Shown in pieces: positions 8,294 through 15,720 of a stretch of 25,399 nt of DNA. Source of the stretch: Actinobacteria bacterium UBA2184. GTDB taxonomy: Bacteria > Actinomycetota > Coriobacteriia > Anaerosomatales > Anaerosomataceae. The translations under genes were made by a program, and so were the position numbers. The stretch's first letter is position 1, and every line of letters begins with the position of its first letter. The stretch lies in NCBI GenBank assembly GCA_002328745.1, contig DCVQ01000009.1, positions 134,400 to 159,798 on the forward strand. Direction: 5' to 3'. The notes below the pieces were generated by a model. That model was not told where the DNA came from, did no database searches, and was given only the letters and a program-made list of their open reading frames with translations.

Positions 8294-8299
8294 ATTCTA
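8294..8299 (-). promoter_or_regulatory. -10 box of recJ/recQ, leaderless type
   Basis: TAGAAT stands exactly six bases before the ATG of the fusion gene, so transcription should begin at or next to the A of ATG. The absence of a clear ribosome binding site supports a leaderless mRNA. No -35 match is seen. Confidence 0.5.
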
Positions 8300-8305
8300 A
8301 CTGTG

Positions 8306-8335
8306 GGGGCCGACACCCGTGGAGGTGCCGGCCCC
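8306..8335 (-). terminator. Hairpin after secF
   Basis: Two 12-base arms (8306-8317 and 8324-8335) pair fully in minus-strand RNA with one G-U wobble and a 6-base loop. It starts 30 bases after the secF stop. No run of U follows, as is common in high-GC actinobacteria. It probably separates the sec operon from recJ/recQ. Confidence 0.55.
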
Positions 8336-8365
8336 TCTTGAGGACCTTCGGAGCTTCAGCCTGCG

Positions 8366-9286
8366 CTACTTCGCCGCCTGCTGTGCCTCGTACTTCTTCT
8401 TCAGCGCCTGGAAGCGCGGCTCGCGCTCCTTCCACACCGCGTAGAAGGGGCTGGCGAACCCGATCGACGAGTACGCGCCGGCCACGAGGCCGATGGCCAT
8501 CGCGAACGCGAAGTCCCTCAGCGTCTCACCGCCGAAGAACAGCAGCGCGAGTACCGGGATCACCTGGATGAGACCCGTGTTGACCCAGCGCATGAGCACC
8601 TGGTTGATCGAGTCGTTCGTCATCTCCATGAAGCTGCGCTTCACCAGACCCGTGGCGTTCTCGCGGATGCGATGGAACACGACGATGGTGTCGTAGAGCG
8701 AGTAGCCGAGGATGGTGAGCAGCGCGGCGATGGTGTTCGGGGTGACCTCGCGTCCCGCAAGCGCATACACACCGAGGACGATCACCGTGTCGTGCACGAG
8801 CGCGAGCACCGCGCTCACCGACATCTTGTACTCGAACCGGACCGACGCGTAGAGCAACACGCCGATGATCGAGACCGTAAGGGCCACGACCGCCGATCGA
8901 GTGACGTTCTCGCCCCAGCCGGGTCCGATGGTGGTCACGCTCGGATTCTGTTCGGGAAGCTCCAGCGATGCGATAACCGCATCCGCAGCGCTTTCGGCGG
9001 CCGTCGCGTCAGGCTCGGCCGTGCGGATGATGAACGTACCGGCATTCGTGGACTGTATGGTCGCGTTGTCGCTATCGGGGACGCCAGCACTCTCGAGCGC
9101 GTCGCGCACCTGTTCCACCGAGACACCGTCGCGAGCCGTGAGCGTCATCACGGTGCCGCCCTGGAACTCGACGCCGAATGTCAGTCCCTTCACCAACAGT
9201 ACAACGATCGCGAGCACGAACAGTGCGCCCGATACCGCGAAGAAGATGTTCCGCCTGCCCATGAAATCGATGCGGCGCCTAGACAT
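8366..9286 (-). CDS. secF: Protein translocase subunit SecF
   Basis: SecF (306 residues) works with SecD to pull exported proteins across the membrane using the ion gradient. Visible features are the first membrane segment at about 13-33, the GVEFQGG motif at 38-44, an extracytoplasmic domain to about 125, and five further membrane segments with the conserved GYSLYDTIVVFHRIREN block at 194-210. The ATG at 9286 overlaps the secD stop (ATGTCTAG); an in-frame GTG at 9295 is a less likely alternative. The C-terminal tail is short, Lys- and Gln-rich, and cytoplasmic. Confidence 0.96.
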   Translation of the reverse strand: MSRRRIDFMGRRNIFFAVSGALFVLAIVVLLVKGLTFGVEFQGGTVMTLTARDGVSVEQVRDALESAGVPDSDNATIQSTNAGTFIIRTAEPDATAAESAADAVIASLELPEQNPSVTTIGPGWGENVTRSAVVALTVSIIGVLLYASVRFEYKMSVSAVLALVHDTVIVLGVYALAGREVTPNTIAALLTILGYSLYDTIVVFHRIRENATGLVKRSFMEMTNDSINQVLMRWVNTGLIQVIPVLALLFFGGETLRDFAFAMAIGLVAGAYSSIGFASPFYAVWKEREPRFQALKKKYEAQQAAK

Positions 9287-10661
9287 GCGAACCACCCGCC
9301 TTCACGCCGAAGAGACGGGGCATTTTGGGCATCACGCTCTCCGCAAACATACGGACGACAGGACCCGTGAACAGCAGGGCGACCACGAGATCGATGACGA
9401 TACCGAGGATCAGGGTGAACGCGAAACCGCGCACCGGGCCGATCGCGAACACGTAGAGCGCGATGGCGGACACCAGGGTGACAACGTCCGCATCGATGCT
9501 CGTGCCGATCGCGTGGCGAACGCCCGACTTGGCCGCGCTGCGGTACGTCTTGCCCGCCTCGACCTCCTCCTTCAGCCGCTCGAAGATGAGGATCGAGGTA
9601 TCCGCCGCCACACCGATGGTGAGGATGATGCCGGCGATGCCCGGCAGCGTCAGGGAGAAGATGCCCATGGATGAGAGCACCGCCAGCGTGCCGAACAGCA
9701 GCATACCGTAGAGCGCGAGGCTGATCCACGAGAGCACGCCGAGCGCACGGTAGTAGACCGCCATGAACACCGCGACGAACGCGAGACCGATAAGGCCGGC
9801 GAGCAGTCCCTGCTCGAGCGAGGTCCGGCCGAGAAGAGCGTCGACCTCGGTCGAAGCACTCATCTCGAGCTCGGCGGGCAGCGCACCCGCCTGCAGCACC
9901 GCAGCCAACCTGCGAGCCTCCTCGATCGTGTAGCCGGTGATCTGCGTGTCACCCGTATCGATCGACCCGATGACCTTGGGCGCGGTCTGCGCACGGCCAT
10001 CGAGCACGATCATGACGTGACCCTGTGCCGCGGCGATACGGGCGGTGGCTTTGGCCCAGACCTCGGCGCCGTCGGCGTTCATCGTGAGGTTGACGACACC
10101 GTTGCCGTAATCGTCGGTGCTGACCTGGGTATCGGTGATGACACCGCCGGTCATCGTCTCCTCGCGAGTCTCTTCGCCGGAGCCGATCGTCTCGTGGATG
10201 GGCTCATACGTGCTGGGGTCGAGCTCTGTGGTGGTCGACTCGCCTGCTGCGAAAAGCTCCATCTGCGCATTCGCGAGCGCGAGCGTGGCGGTATCGGTGA
10301 TGCTCTCGAGCTCAACGAACTCCAGCCGGCCCGGGTTCTTCAGCGACTCGCGAGCCTCGTCCGGATCGCTCACACCGGGCAGCTGGACGAAGAACTGGTT
10401 CGTCCCCTGCCGCTGGACGGTGGCCTCGCTCAGGCCGAAGCCGTTCACGCGCTCGATCAGGATCGTCTCGACTCGATCCATGGTGGCCTCGGTGATGGTC
10501 TCGCCGCCGAGCGGTTTCGCCGTCAGGATGAGCGAGAGCCCGCCCTTGATGTCGAGCCCCTGTGTGATCTTGTCCTCGATCGGCCAGAACTGCCAGAACG
10601 ACACTGCCGCGAGAACCGCGATCGTCGCGAGCGCGACGATATTCCTCGTTTTCGGGTTCAT
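9279..10661 (-). CDS. secD: Protein translocase subunit SecD
   Basis: SecD is 460 residues from the ATG at 10661. The open frame runs upstream to 10751, but the ATG is preceded by GGAGGAGG-rich sequence and begins right before the first membrane segment (residues 8-24). The conserved GLDIKGGLSL sits at 35-44, followed by the large extracytoplasmic domain and five membrane segments from about residue 285. ADTSILIFERLKEE at 353-366 matches the family's conserved transmembrane/cytoplasmic motif. An acidic Glu/Thr-rich stretch at about 140-172 lies in the external domain. The gene lies between yajC and secF, the usual auxiliary Sec operon. Confidence 0.96.
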   Translation of the reverse strand: MNPKTRNIVALATIAVLAAVSFWQFWPIEDKITQGLDIKGGLSLILTAKPLGGETITEATMDRVETILIERVNGFGLSEATVQRQGTNQFFVQLPGVSDPDEARESLKNPGRLEFVELESITDTATLALANAQMELFAAGESTTTELDPSTYEPIHETIGSGEETREETMTGGVITDTQVSTDDYGNGVVNLTMNADGAEVWAKATARIAAAQGHVMIVLDGRAQTAPKVIGSIDTGDTQITGYTIEEARRLAAVLQAGALPAELEMSASTEVDALLGRTSLEQGLLAGLIGLAFVAVFMAVYYRALGVLSWISLALYGMLLFGTLAVLSSMGIFSLTLPGIAGIILTIGVAADTSILIFERLKEEVEAGKTYRSAAKSGVRHAIGTSIDADVVTLVSAIALYVFAIGPVRGFAFTLILGIVIDLVVALLFTGPVVRMFAESVMPKMPRLFGVKAGGSHV

Positions 10662-10768
10662 CGTGTGGTGCTCTCTCCTCCTCCTCGCGCCCCTGCCCCA
10701 GGGCGTCGGCTCACATGCAAACGAGCCCGTCGGAGCGTTCCCGACAGGCACGGATCAGACTCGGTGGC

Positions 10769-11035
10769 TCATCCCTCGATCTTCTGCGCGACGGCCGATC
10801 GCGCGAACTCCACGATCATGCCCGTCGCGACCTCGAGACCGACACGATCGTCCTCGAGCGTGCGCACGGTCCCGTGCATGCCGCCGATGGTGATCACGCG
10901 ATCGCCCTCCACGAGCGACGCGACGAGCTCCTGATGCGCCTTGTTGCGCTTCTGCTGCGGGCGGATCGCCAGCAGATAGAACGCGGCGATGAGCACGACG
11001 AACGGCAGCAGCTGTGCGAGTGCTTCCTGGGTCAT
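10769..11035 (-). CDS. yajC: Sec accessory protein YajC
   Basis: A small 88-residue single-pass membrane protein that associates with SecDF. The membrane segment (LPFVVLIAAFYLLAIRPQQKR) covers about residues 9-29 and ends in the family's hallmark RPQQKR. The soluble part carries GDRVITIGGMHGTV, also typical. The ATG at 11035 has GGAGG eight bases upstream; the longer frame from 11092 has no such support. The 107-base gap to secD contains only its ribosome site and a short hairpin. Confidence 0.95.
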   Translation of the reverse strand: MTQEALAQLLPFVVLIAAFYLLAIRPQQKRNKAHQELVASLVEGDRVITIGGMHGTVRTLEDDRVGLEVATGMIVEFARSAVAQKIEG

Positions 11036-11100
11036 CGACCCGACCTCCGATGCTTGGGTCCTGAGAAACGCGGCGCAACCGTCTGCGCACACGTCTCCGA

Positions 11101-11106
11101 ATCATA
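11101..11106 (-). promoter_or_regulatory. -10 box of yajC-secD-secF
   Basis: TATGAT is one base from the consensus and predicts a start near 11094 with a leader of about 60 bases. A partial -35 (GTCACG) lies 18 bases upstream. The tgt-yajC gap of 137 bases otherwise holds only a 5-bp hairpin at 11122-11136. Confidence 0.5.
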
Positions 11107-11172
11107 CCACCACATATGGCGTCCCGTGACGCGGGAGATGGGCGACTTCCACCGAACGAAGACGCTCGCCTC

Positions 11173-12294
11173 TCAGTAGTCGTCCGCGCCCGGCCCTTCA
11201 CGCCATTCGTGCACGAACGCGCCGTAACGGCCGGCCGCGATCGCCTCCCGCGCGCGGCGCGCGAGATCCACCAGCACGTGCAGGTTGTGGATCGACAGCA
11301 GCGTGGAGGCGAGCATCTCCTTAACGGTGACGAGATGCCTGAGGTAGGCGCGGGTGTAGGTGGCGCACACGGGGCAGGTGCATGCGGGATCGAGCGGGCC
11401 GAAGTCGCGCGCGTACTTCGCGTTCTTGAGGTTCATACGCCCCTCGGAGGAGAACGCGGTGCCAGTGCGCGCGGTGCGCGTGGGCAGCACGCAGTCGAAG
11501 AGGTCCACGCCGAGCGCGATCGCCTCGAGCATCGTGGTGGGGTTGCCGACCCCCATCAGATACCGGGGCCGGTCGGCGGGCAGCAGCTCCGCCACCGGCG
11601 CCAGGCTCTCCAGCATCAGATCGTGCGGTTCCCCTACCGAGTACCCGCCGATCCCGTAGCCGGGGAAGCCGATCTCGGCAAGACGCGCCACGCTCTCGGC
11701 GCGAAGGTCCTCGAAGACGCCGCCCTGCACGATGCCGAAGAGCGCCTGGTCCTCGCGCACGTGGGCGGCCTTGCAGCGTGCGGCCCACTCGGCCGAGCGG
11801 CGCACGGCTGTGGCCACGAACTCACGCTCGGCGGGATACGGCGGGCACTGGTCGAGCTGCATGATGATGTCCGCGCCAAGGTCCTCCTGGATGCGCATGT
11901 TGTCCTCGGGCGTCCAGAAGTGCTTCGCGCCGTCGACGATGGAGCGGAACTCCACGCCGTCATCGGTGAGCTTGAGCGTGTCGGCAAGGCTGAACACCTG
12001 GAAGCCGCCTGAGTCCGTGAGGATGACGCGGTCCCAGCCCATGAAGCGGTGAAGACCGCCCGCCTCGCGGACGATGTCGGAGCCGGGGCGCAGGAAGAGA
12101 TGGTACGTATTCGCGAGCACCACCTGCGCGCCGATCCCGCGCAGCTGCTCGGGCGTCACGCCCTTCACGGTGGCACGCGTGCCCACCGGCATGAACGTCG
12201 GCGTCTCGACGACGCCGTGAGCGGTGGCGAACGTCGCCGCGCGGGCCGCCGTGGTCGGGTCGGTGGAGACGAGCTTGAAGTCGAAGAGTGCCAT
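11173..12294 (-). CDS. tgt: Queuine/preQ1 tRNA-guanine transglycosylase
   Basis: Tgt (373 residues) swaps guanine 34 of GUN-anticodon tRNAs for preQ1, the first tRNA-level step of queuosine synthesis. LTDSGGFQVFS with Asp94 is the active-site loop, FGIVQGG at 186-192 binds substrate, and the DLFDCVLPTR block at 264-273 contains the nucleophilic Asp. The zinc site is complete: Cys305-X-Cys307-X2-Cys310-X25-His336. There is no ribosome site before the ATG, but a TAGAAT box lies six bases upstream, suggesting a leaderless mRNA. It sits next to yajC-secDF as in many bacteria, but is cut off from queA by a sigma/anti-sigma pair on the other strand. Confidence 0.97.
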   Translation of the reverse strand: MALFDFKLVSTDPTTAARAATFATAHGVVETPTFMPVGTRATVKGVTPEQLRGIGAQVVLANTYHLFLRPGSDIVREAGGLHRFMGWDRVILTDSGGFQVFSLADTLKLTDDGVEFRSIVDGAKHFWTPEDNMRIQEDLGADIIMQLDQCPPYPAEREFVATAVRRSAEWAARCKAAHVREDQALFGIVQGGVFEDLRAESVARLAEIGFPGYGIGGYSVGEPHDLMLESLAPVAELLPADRPRYLMGVGNPTTMLEAIALGVDLFDCVLPTRTARTGTAFSSEGRMNLKNAKYARDFGPLDPACTCPVCATYTRAYLRHLVTVKEMLASTLLSIHNLHVLVDLARRAREAIAAGRYGAFVHEWREGPGADDY

Positions 12295-12300
12295 GGGCAG

Positions 12301-12306
12301 ATTCTA
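12301..12306 (-). promoter_or_regulatory. -10 box of tgt, leaderless type
   Basis: TAGAAT lies exactly six bases before the tgt ATG, the same arrangement as at recJ/recQ. The six bases between (CTGCCC) contain no ribosome site. No clear -35 is seen. Confidence 0.5.
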
Positions 12307-12334
12307 GCAGCCTTGACGGGGTATGCTTGTGCGC

Positions 12335-12361
12335 GTGAACCACCCCCTGTCAGGGCGCGTC
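12335..12361 (+). promoter_or_regulatory. Possible ECF-type promoter
   Basis: GTGAAC (12335-12340), 17 bases, then CGTC (12358-12361) resembles the AAC / CGTC elements and spacing recognised by many ECF sigma factors. It lies directly before the sigma gene, as expected for autoregulation. The leader would be only about ten bases. Confidence 0.3.
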
Positions 12362-12376
12362 GTACGGGAGTGACGG

Positions 12377-12949
12377 ATGGCCCCTCGGCCGATGAGCGAG
12401 AACGACCTCGTGGCTGCCGCAGCCGCGGGCGACGAGCAGGCGTTTGCCGCGCTCGTGCGCGCTCACTCCGACGCGGTCTTCGGCCACGCGCTCCGGTTCT
12501 TCGGCGACCGTCAGGCCGCCGAGGACGCCACGCAGGAGGTGTTCATCAAGGTGTTCCGCACCATCGCCACGTTCGACGGCAGGGCCCGATTCTCGACCTG
12601 GCTGTTCCGCGTCACGCGCAACGTGTGCCTCGACATGGTCCGCGCGGGACGCCGAACGCCGCAACCGGTGGATCCGCTCACGCTCGAGCCGCTGTCGGCC
12701 GCCGATTTCGCCGACGATGTCGTCGCAAGCCGCGCGGTGGAACAGGCGATGGGCGCGCTCGCACCCGAGGACCGGGAGGCGCTCGGCGCGGTGACCCTGT
12801 TCGGGCTCTCGTACGCGGACGCCGCCACAACGCTCGGCGTACCGGTCGGCACCGTGAAATCGCGCGTCTTCCGGGCACGGCGGACGCTCACCGGCATCAT
12901 CAATGGATGGGACGGAGGTGAAGGACATGGACTGCCTGCGCGTCACTGA
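12377..12949 (+). CDS. ECF-family RNA polymerase sigma factor
   Basis: A 190-residue group IV sigma factor with only regions 2 and 4. Region 2 covers about residues 25-95 (AAEDATQEVFIKVF, then FSTWLFRVTRNVCLD), recognising the -10 element. Region 4 covers about 120-175 and contains the helix-turn-helix LSYADAATTLGVPVGTVKSR, recognising the -35 element. The ATG at 12377 has GGGAG six bases upstream. The 3' end overlaps the anti-sigma gene by 23 bases, coupling their translation. The pair runs opposite to its neighbours between queA and tgt. The stimulus it answers is unknown; envelope or redox stress is usual for this arrangement. Confidence 0.93.
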   Translation: MAPRPMSENDLVAAAAAGDEQAFAALVRAHSDAVFGHALRFFGDRQAAEDATQEVFIKVFRTIATFDGRARFSTWLFRVTRNVCLDMVRAGRRTPQPVDPLTLEPLSAADFADDVVASRAVEQAMGALAPEDREALGAVTLFGLSYADAATTLGVPVGTVKSRVFRARRTLTGIINGWDGGEGHGLPARH

Positions 12950-13973
12950 GACCCTGTCGGCCCTGCGAGACGGCGAGATCGTCTCCGCCGAGGATATCGG
13001 CGCCGCCCACGTGCACTGCGCGACCTGCGCCGGCTGCGCCACCTTCGCCGCCACCCTGAAGCGGCTCGACACCCTGCCCACCCCGCACGCGCCCGAGGCG
13101 CTCGTGGAGCGCATCATCGCCCGTGCGGCCACCGAGGCGCGCGTGCTGCGCGAGATGGCGGCCGAGAACGCGGCGGCCCTCGCGCCGGCGGCGCCTGCGA
13201 TCGCCGGGGCACCGGTGGCGGAGGCCCCACGCCGGCGGCTTCTCCCCTCGCGCGTGGGCGGTTCGTGGTACTTCCGGCCCGCCTCGCTCGCTGCGGCAGC
13301 TGTCGTGCTGCTGGCCGTCGGAGTGACCGCCGTGACGCTCATGCGACCGGGAGCTGCCACGGTCCCCGACGAGTCGGCAAGCCTCACCGGGCCGGCGGAC
13401 GGCGACACGTTCGGAGCGATGGCCGATTCGTCGGCGCCCGAGGCATCCCTGTCCGCCGAGCGCGCGTCGAGCGACGCCACTGCGGCGGCCCCCGATTACG
13501 TCTCCTTCGACGGGAGCGTCTACATCCTCGACGGCCCCGCCGTCGACGCGTCGTCGCTGACGACCGTCGGCGTCGTGGCGACGAGCCTTGGCGAGGACGA
13601 AGCACCCGTCGAGCGTCACGCCTACCTTTCGGCCCGGGACCGGGAAGCGCTGCTCGTGAAGCTGCCCGACGGCACCTACCTGAGATTCTCGCCGGTGGTG
13701 CGCACGCACGGGCAGGACCGCTTCGTGCTGCAGACCGGAGCGGCGATCACCGCCTTCGGCATGTGGCCGACGCTGCCGGACGGATTCATCGTCCCGGCCG
13801 GTCCCGACGGGTCGCCCTCGTTCCAGCTGTTCGGGCACGACGACATGGGCGTGGCGATCTACAGCCTGACGACGGGTCGGATCACGACCGGATTCGCAAT
13901 CGCTCCGGGGACGGCGCCCGATGATCCCGCCGCCGGCAATCCGGGCTGGACGTGGTGGGCACCCGCCGACTAG
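12927..13973 (+). CDS. Transmembrane zinc-finger-type anti-sigma factor
   Basis: A 348-residue protein expected to hold the preceding sigma factor at the membrane. The cytoplasmic N-terminus has the zinc-associated anti-sigma motif His30-X3-Cys34-X2-Cys37, with an early Cys3 and LSALRDGE, typical of this family. A membrane segment spans about 117-138 after an Ala/Pro-rich linker. The roughly 210-residue outer domain has no motif I recognise but contains repeated beta-like stretches. I chose the ATG at 12927, which has GGAGGTG upstream; one at 12903 also exists. Release could be by redox change at the Cys residues or by regulated proteolysis; the sequence does not decide. Confidence 0.88.
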   Translation: MDCLRVTETLSALRDGEIVSAEDIGAAHVHCATCAGCATFAATLKRLDTLPTPHAPEALVERIIARAATEARVLREMAAENAAALAPAAPAIAGAPVAEAPRRRLLPSRVGGSWYFRPASLAAAAVVLLAVGVTAVTLMRPGAATVPDESASLTGPADGDTFGAMADSSAPEASLSAERASSDATAAAPDYVSFDGSVYILDGPAVDASSLTTVGVVATSLGEDEAPVERHAYLSARDREALLVKLPDGTYLRFSPVVRTHGQDRFVLQTGAAITAFGMWPTLPDGFIVPAGPDGSPSFQLFGHDDMGVAIYSLTTGRITTGFAIAPGTAPDDPAAGNPGWTWWAPAD

Positions 13974-13985
13974 GTCCGTCCGCGC

Positions 13986-14003
13986 GCCGCTGCGGACAGC
14001 GGC
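13986..14003. terminator. Hairpin between convergent genes
   Basis: GCCGCTG and CAGCGGC form a perfect 7-bp stem with a 4-base loop in the 37-base gap where the anti-sigma gene and queA converge. It could act in both directions, though no U-tract is present. Confidence 0.4.
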
Positions 14004-14010
14004 CCGGCCG

Positions 14011-15045
14011 CTACAGGATGAGCATCGCATCCCCGAAGGACAGGAACCGGTACCGCTCGGCACGTGCGATCTCGTAAGCGTGCATCATGAGCTCGCGTCC
14101 CGCGAACGCGCTCACCATCATCATCAGGGTCGAGCGCGGCATATGGAAGTTCGTGACGAGCGCATCGACCGCGCCGAAGCTGAAGCCGGGCAGGATGAAC
14201 AGGTCCGTCATGCCCTCGGCGGGCTCCACCACCCCGGTTTCCTCGTTGAAGGCGCTCTCGAGGGCGCGCACCGTGGTCGTTCCGACCGCGATCACCCGCT
14301 TCCCCCGCTCGCGCGCGTCAGCGATCGCCCGGGCCGTCTCAGGCGGCACGCGGTAATGCTCCGTGTGGATCACGTGATCGTGCGGGTCGGCCTCCGCAAC
14401 GGGACGGAACGTGTCGAGCCCCACGTCCAGCTCGACTTTCGCGAGATGGACGCCCGCACGCTGGATCTCGTCGAGCAGTTCGGTGGTGAAGTGCAGACCC
14501 GCGGTCGGCGCAGCAACGCTGTGCTCGTCGGTGGCGTAGACCGTCTGGTACTCGGCGGGATCGGCGAGCGGCTCGGTGATGTACGGCGGAAGCGGGACCT
14601 CGCCGAGGCGGTGCACCGCATCGAGCATGGTCCCTGAATGGGTGTAGAACTGGATGAGGCGCGCGCCCGTGTCCGCGTTCACGTCCACCACGAGCCCGGT
14701 CATCTCGCCGCCGCCGAAGACGATGCGCGCGCCCGGCTTCAGGCGCCTCCCGGGCTTCACGAGGCACTCCCACACGTCGCCATACTCGCGCCTCAGCAGC
14801 AGCACTTCGACGGCGCCGCCTGTCTCGTCCTTCGCGCCGTGCAGCCGCGCGGGAAGCACGCGGGTCTCGTTCACGACCAGCAGGTCGCCAGCCTCGAGGT
14901 ATTCGAGAACATCGCGGAACGACCGGTGGTCGATCTGGCCGCTCACGCGATCGACGACGAGAAGGCGGCACGCGTCACGCGGCTGCGCGGGGTGCTGGGC
15001 GATGAGCCCGCTCGGCAGGTCGTAGTCGAAGTCGTCGGTCTTCAC
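14011..15045 (-). CDS. queA: tRNA ribosyltransferase-isomerase QueA
   Basis: QueA (344 residues, normal length) transfers and rearranges the ribose of S-adenosylmethionine onto preQ1 in tRNA to make epoxyqueuosine. The N-terminus DFDYDLPSGLIAQHP, followed by DLLVVNETRVLPARL and the later AAPTAGLHFT and FHMPRSTLMMMVSAF blocks, are family hallmarks. The GTG at 15045 is the start: it precedes the conserved N-terminus and has GGAGG ten bases upstream, while the open frame that continues into queH is shadow. It follows queH, whose product acts on QueA's product. Confidence 0.96.
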   Translation of the reverse strand: MKTDDFDYDLPSGLIAQHPAQPRDACRLLVVDRVSGQIDHRSFRDVLEYLEAGDLLVVNETRVLPARLHGAKDETGGAVEVLLLRREYGDVWECLVKPGRRLKPGARIVFGGGEMTGLVVDVNADTGARLIQFYTHSGTMLDAVHRLGEVPLPPYITEPLADPAEYQTVYATDEHSVAAPTAGLHFTTELLDEIQRAGVHLAKVELDVGLDTFRPVAEADPHDHVIHTEHYRVPPETARAIADARERGKRVIAVGTTTVRALESAFNEETGVVEPAEGMTDLFILPGFSFGAVDALVTNFHMPRSTLMMMVSAFAGRELMMHAYEIARAERYRFLSFGDAMLIL

Positions 15046-15079
15046 GCGCGGGGTGCCTCCTGGAGTCGCCGATGCACGC

Positions 15080-15085
15080 AGTGTA
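15080..15085 (-). promoter_or_regulatory. -10 box of queA
   Basis: TACACT in the queH-queA gap predicts a start near 15073 and a leader of about 28 bases containing the GGAGG site. A -35 is not evident. queA may also be read through from queH. Confidence 0.35.
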
Positions 15086-15107
15086 CCGCAGCGCAGGAGC
15101 CGTCGCG

Positions 15108-15686
15108 CTACCCGCGCAACTCGCGCGCGACCCTGCGCTCCTCGCGACGCCGCTCGCGCCCGGCGGCCGCCTCCGCCTCGCTCGGCTCGCACCCGCAGTA
15201 GTTCTGGCGATACATCCCCAGCTCGCGCGAGCGACGCGTCGCCTCCGGGTAGCGGTCCCGGAAGTCGGTGGCGAGGAAGCGCACGCCGGCCTCGGCGCAG
15301 ACCGCCTCGCCCGCCTCCCGCAGCGCGTCGGCATCCTGGTAGGGACTCACCGAGAGCGTCGTGGCCACGGCGTCGGCTCCGAGGCGCCGGGCCTCCGCGG
15401 CGGTCAGCCCCAGCCGCAGGCGGAAGCACGCCCGGCAGCGCTCGGTGGGCACGTCGCGCACGCCTTCGGTCGCCTCCCGCCACCGCTCGGGCTCGTACGG
15501 CAGCTCGACGACCGCGATGCCCGCTTCGGCCGCGTACGCGCGCAGGGTGTCGCGTCGCCGCTCGTACTCCTCGGCGGGATGGATGTTGGGGTTCGCGTAG
15601 CACACGGTGACATCGTGCTCGGCCGCGAGCGCATCGTAGGGCTCGAGCAGGCACGGACCGCAGCAGGCGTGGAGCAACACTCTCAT
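15108..15686 (-). CDS. queH: Epoxyqueuosine reductase QueH
   Basis: A 192-residue member of the DUF208/QueH family, which reduces epoxyqueuosine to queuosine, the last step of the pathway. Conserved cysteines are HACCGPC (Cys8, Cys9, Cys12), CRAC (Cys84, Cys87) and the C-terminal CGC (Cys164, Cys166), which in characterised QueH proteins bind iron-sulfur and form the redox pair. QueH is unrelated to the cobalamin-dependent QueG and does not need B12. The ATG at 15686 has GGAGG seven bases upstream. With tgt and queA this makes the tRNA-dependent part of queuosine synthesis complete here; preQ1 synthesis genes are not in the window. Confidence 0.95.
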   Translation of the reverse strand: MRVLLHACCGPCLLEPYDALAAEHDVTVCYANPNIHPAEEYERRRDTLRAYAAEAGIAVVELPYEPERWREATEGVRDVPTERCRACFRLRLGLTAAEARRLGADAVATTLSVSPYQDADALREAGEAVCAEAGVRFLATDFRDRYPEATRRSRELGMYRQNYCGCEPSEAEAAAGRERRREERRVARELRG

Positions 15687-15704
15687 GGCCGACCTCCGCG
15701 TCCC

Positions 15705-15710
15705 AGTCTA
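15705..15710 (-). promoter_or_regulatory. Possible -10 box of queH
   Basis: TAGACT lies 18 bases before the queH ATG, in the 34-base gap after the transporter gene. It would give a leader of about 11 bases that still holds the ribosome site. No -35 is seen. Confidence 0.3.
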
Positions 15711-15720
15711 CCGCGACGGC

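Noticed and set aside
4685..8341. Plus-strand open frame of 1218 codons opposite the RecJ-RecQ gene
   Set aside because: It mirrors the real gene and its translation is Arg/Glu/Asp-rich without any domain; long antisense frames are expected in high-GC coding DNA.
10662..10751. N-terminal extension of SecD
   Set aside because: The extra 30 residues are Arg/Pro-rich and not SecD-like; the ATG at 10661 begins just before the first membrane segment.
12335..12373. Possible 12-codon leader peptide (GTG ... TGA) before the sigma gene
   Set aside because: No ribosome site and no regulatory codon pattern; the same bases fit a promoter element better.
12350..13480. Minus-strand open frame of 376 codons opposite the sigma/anti-sigma genes
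   Set aside because: Ser/Arg/Ala-rich shadow; the plus strand has clear sigma and anti-sigma motifs.
15687..15720. preQ1 riboswitch before queH
   Set aside because: Only 34 bases are available and no pseudoknot-like pattern is visible; a possible promoter and ribosome site account for the space.
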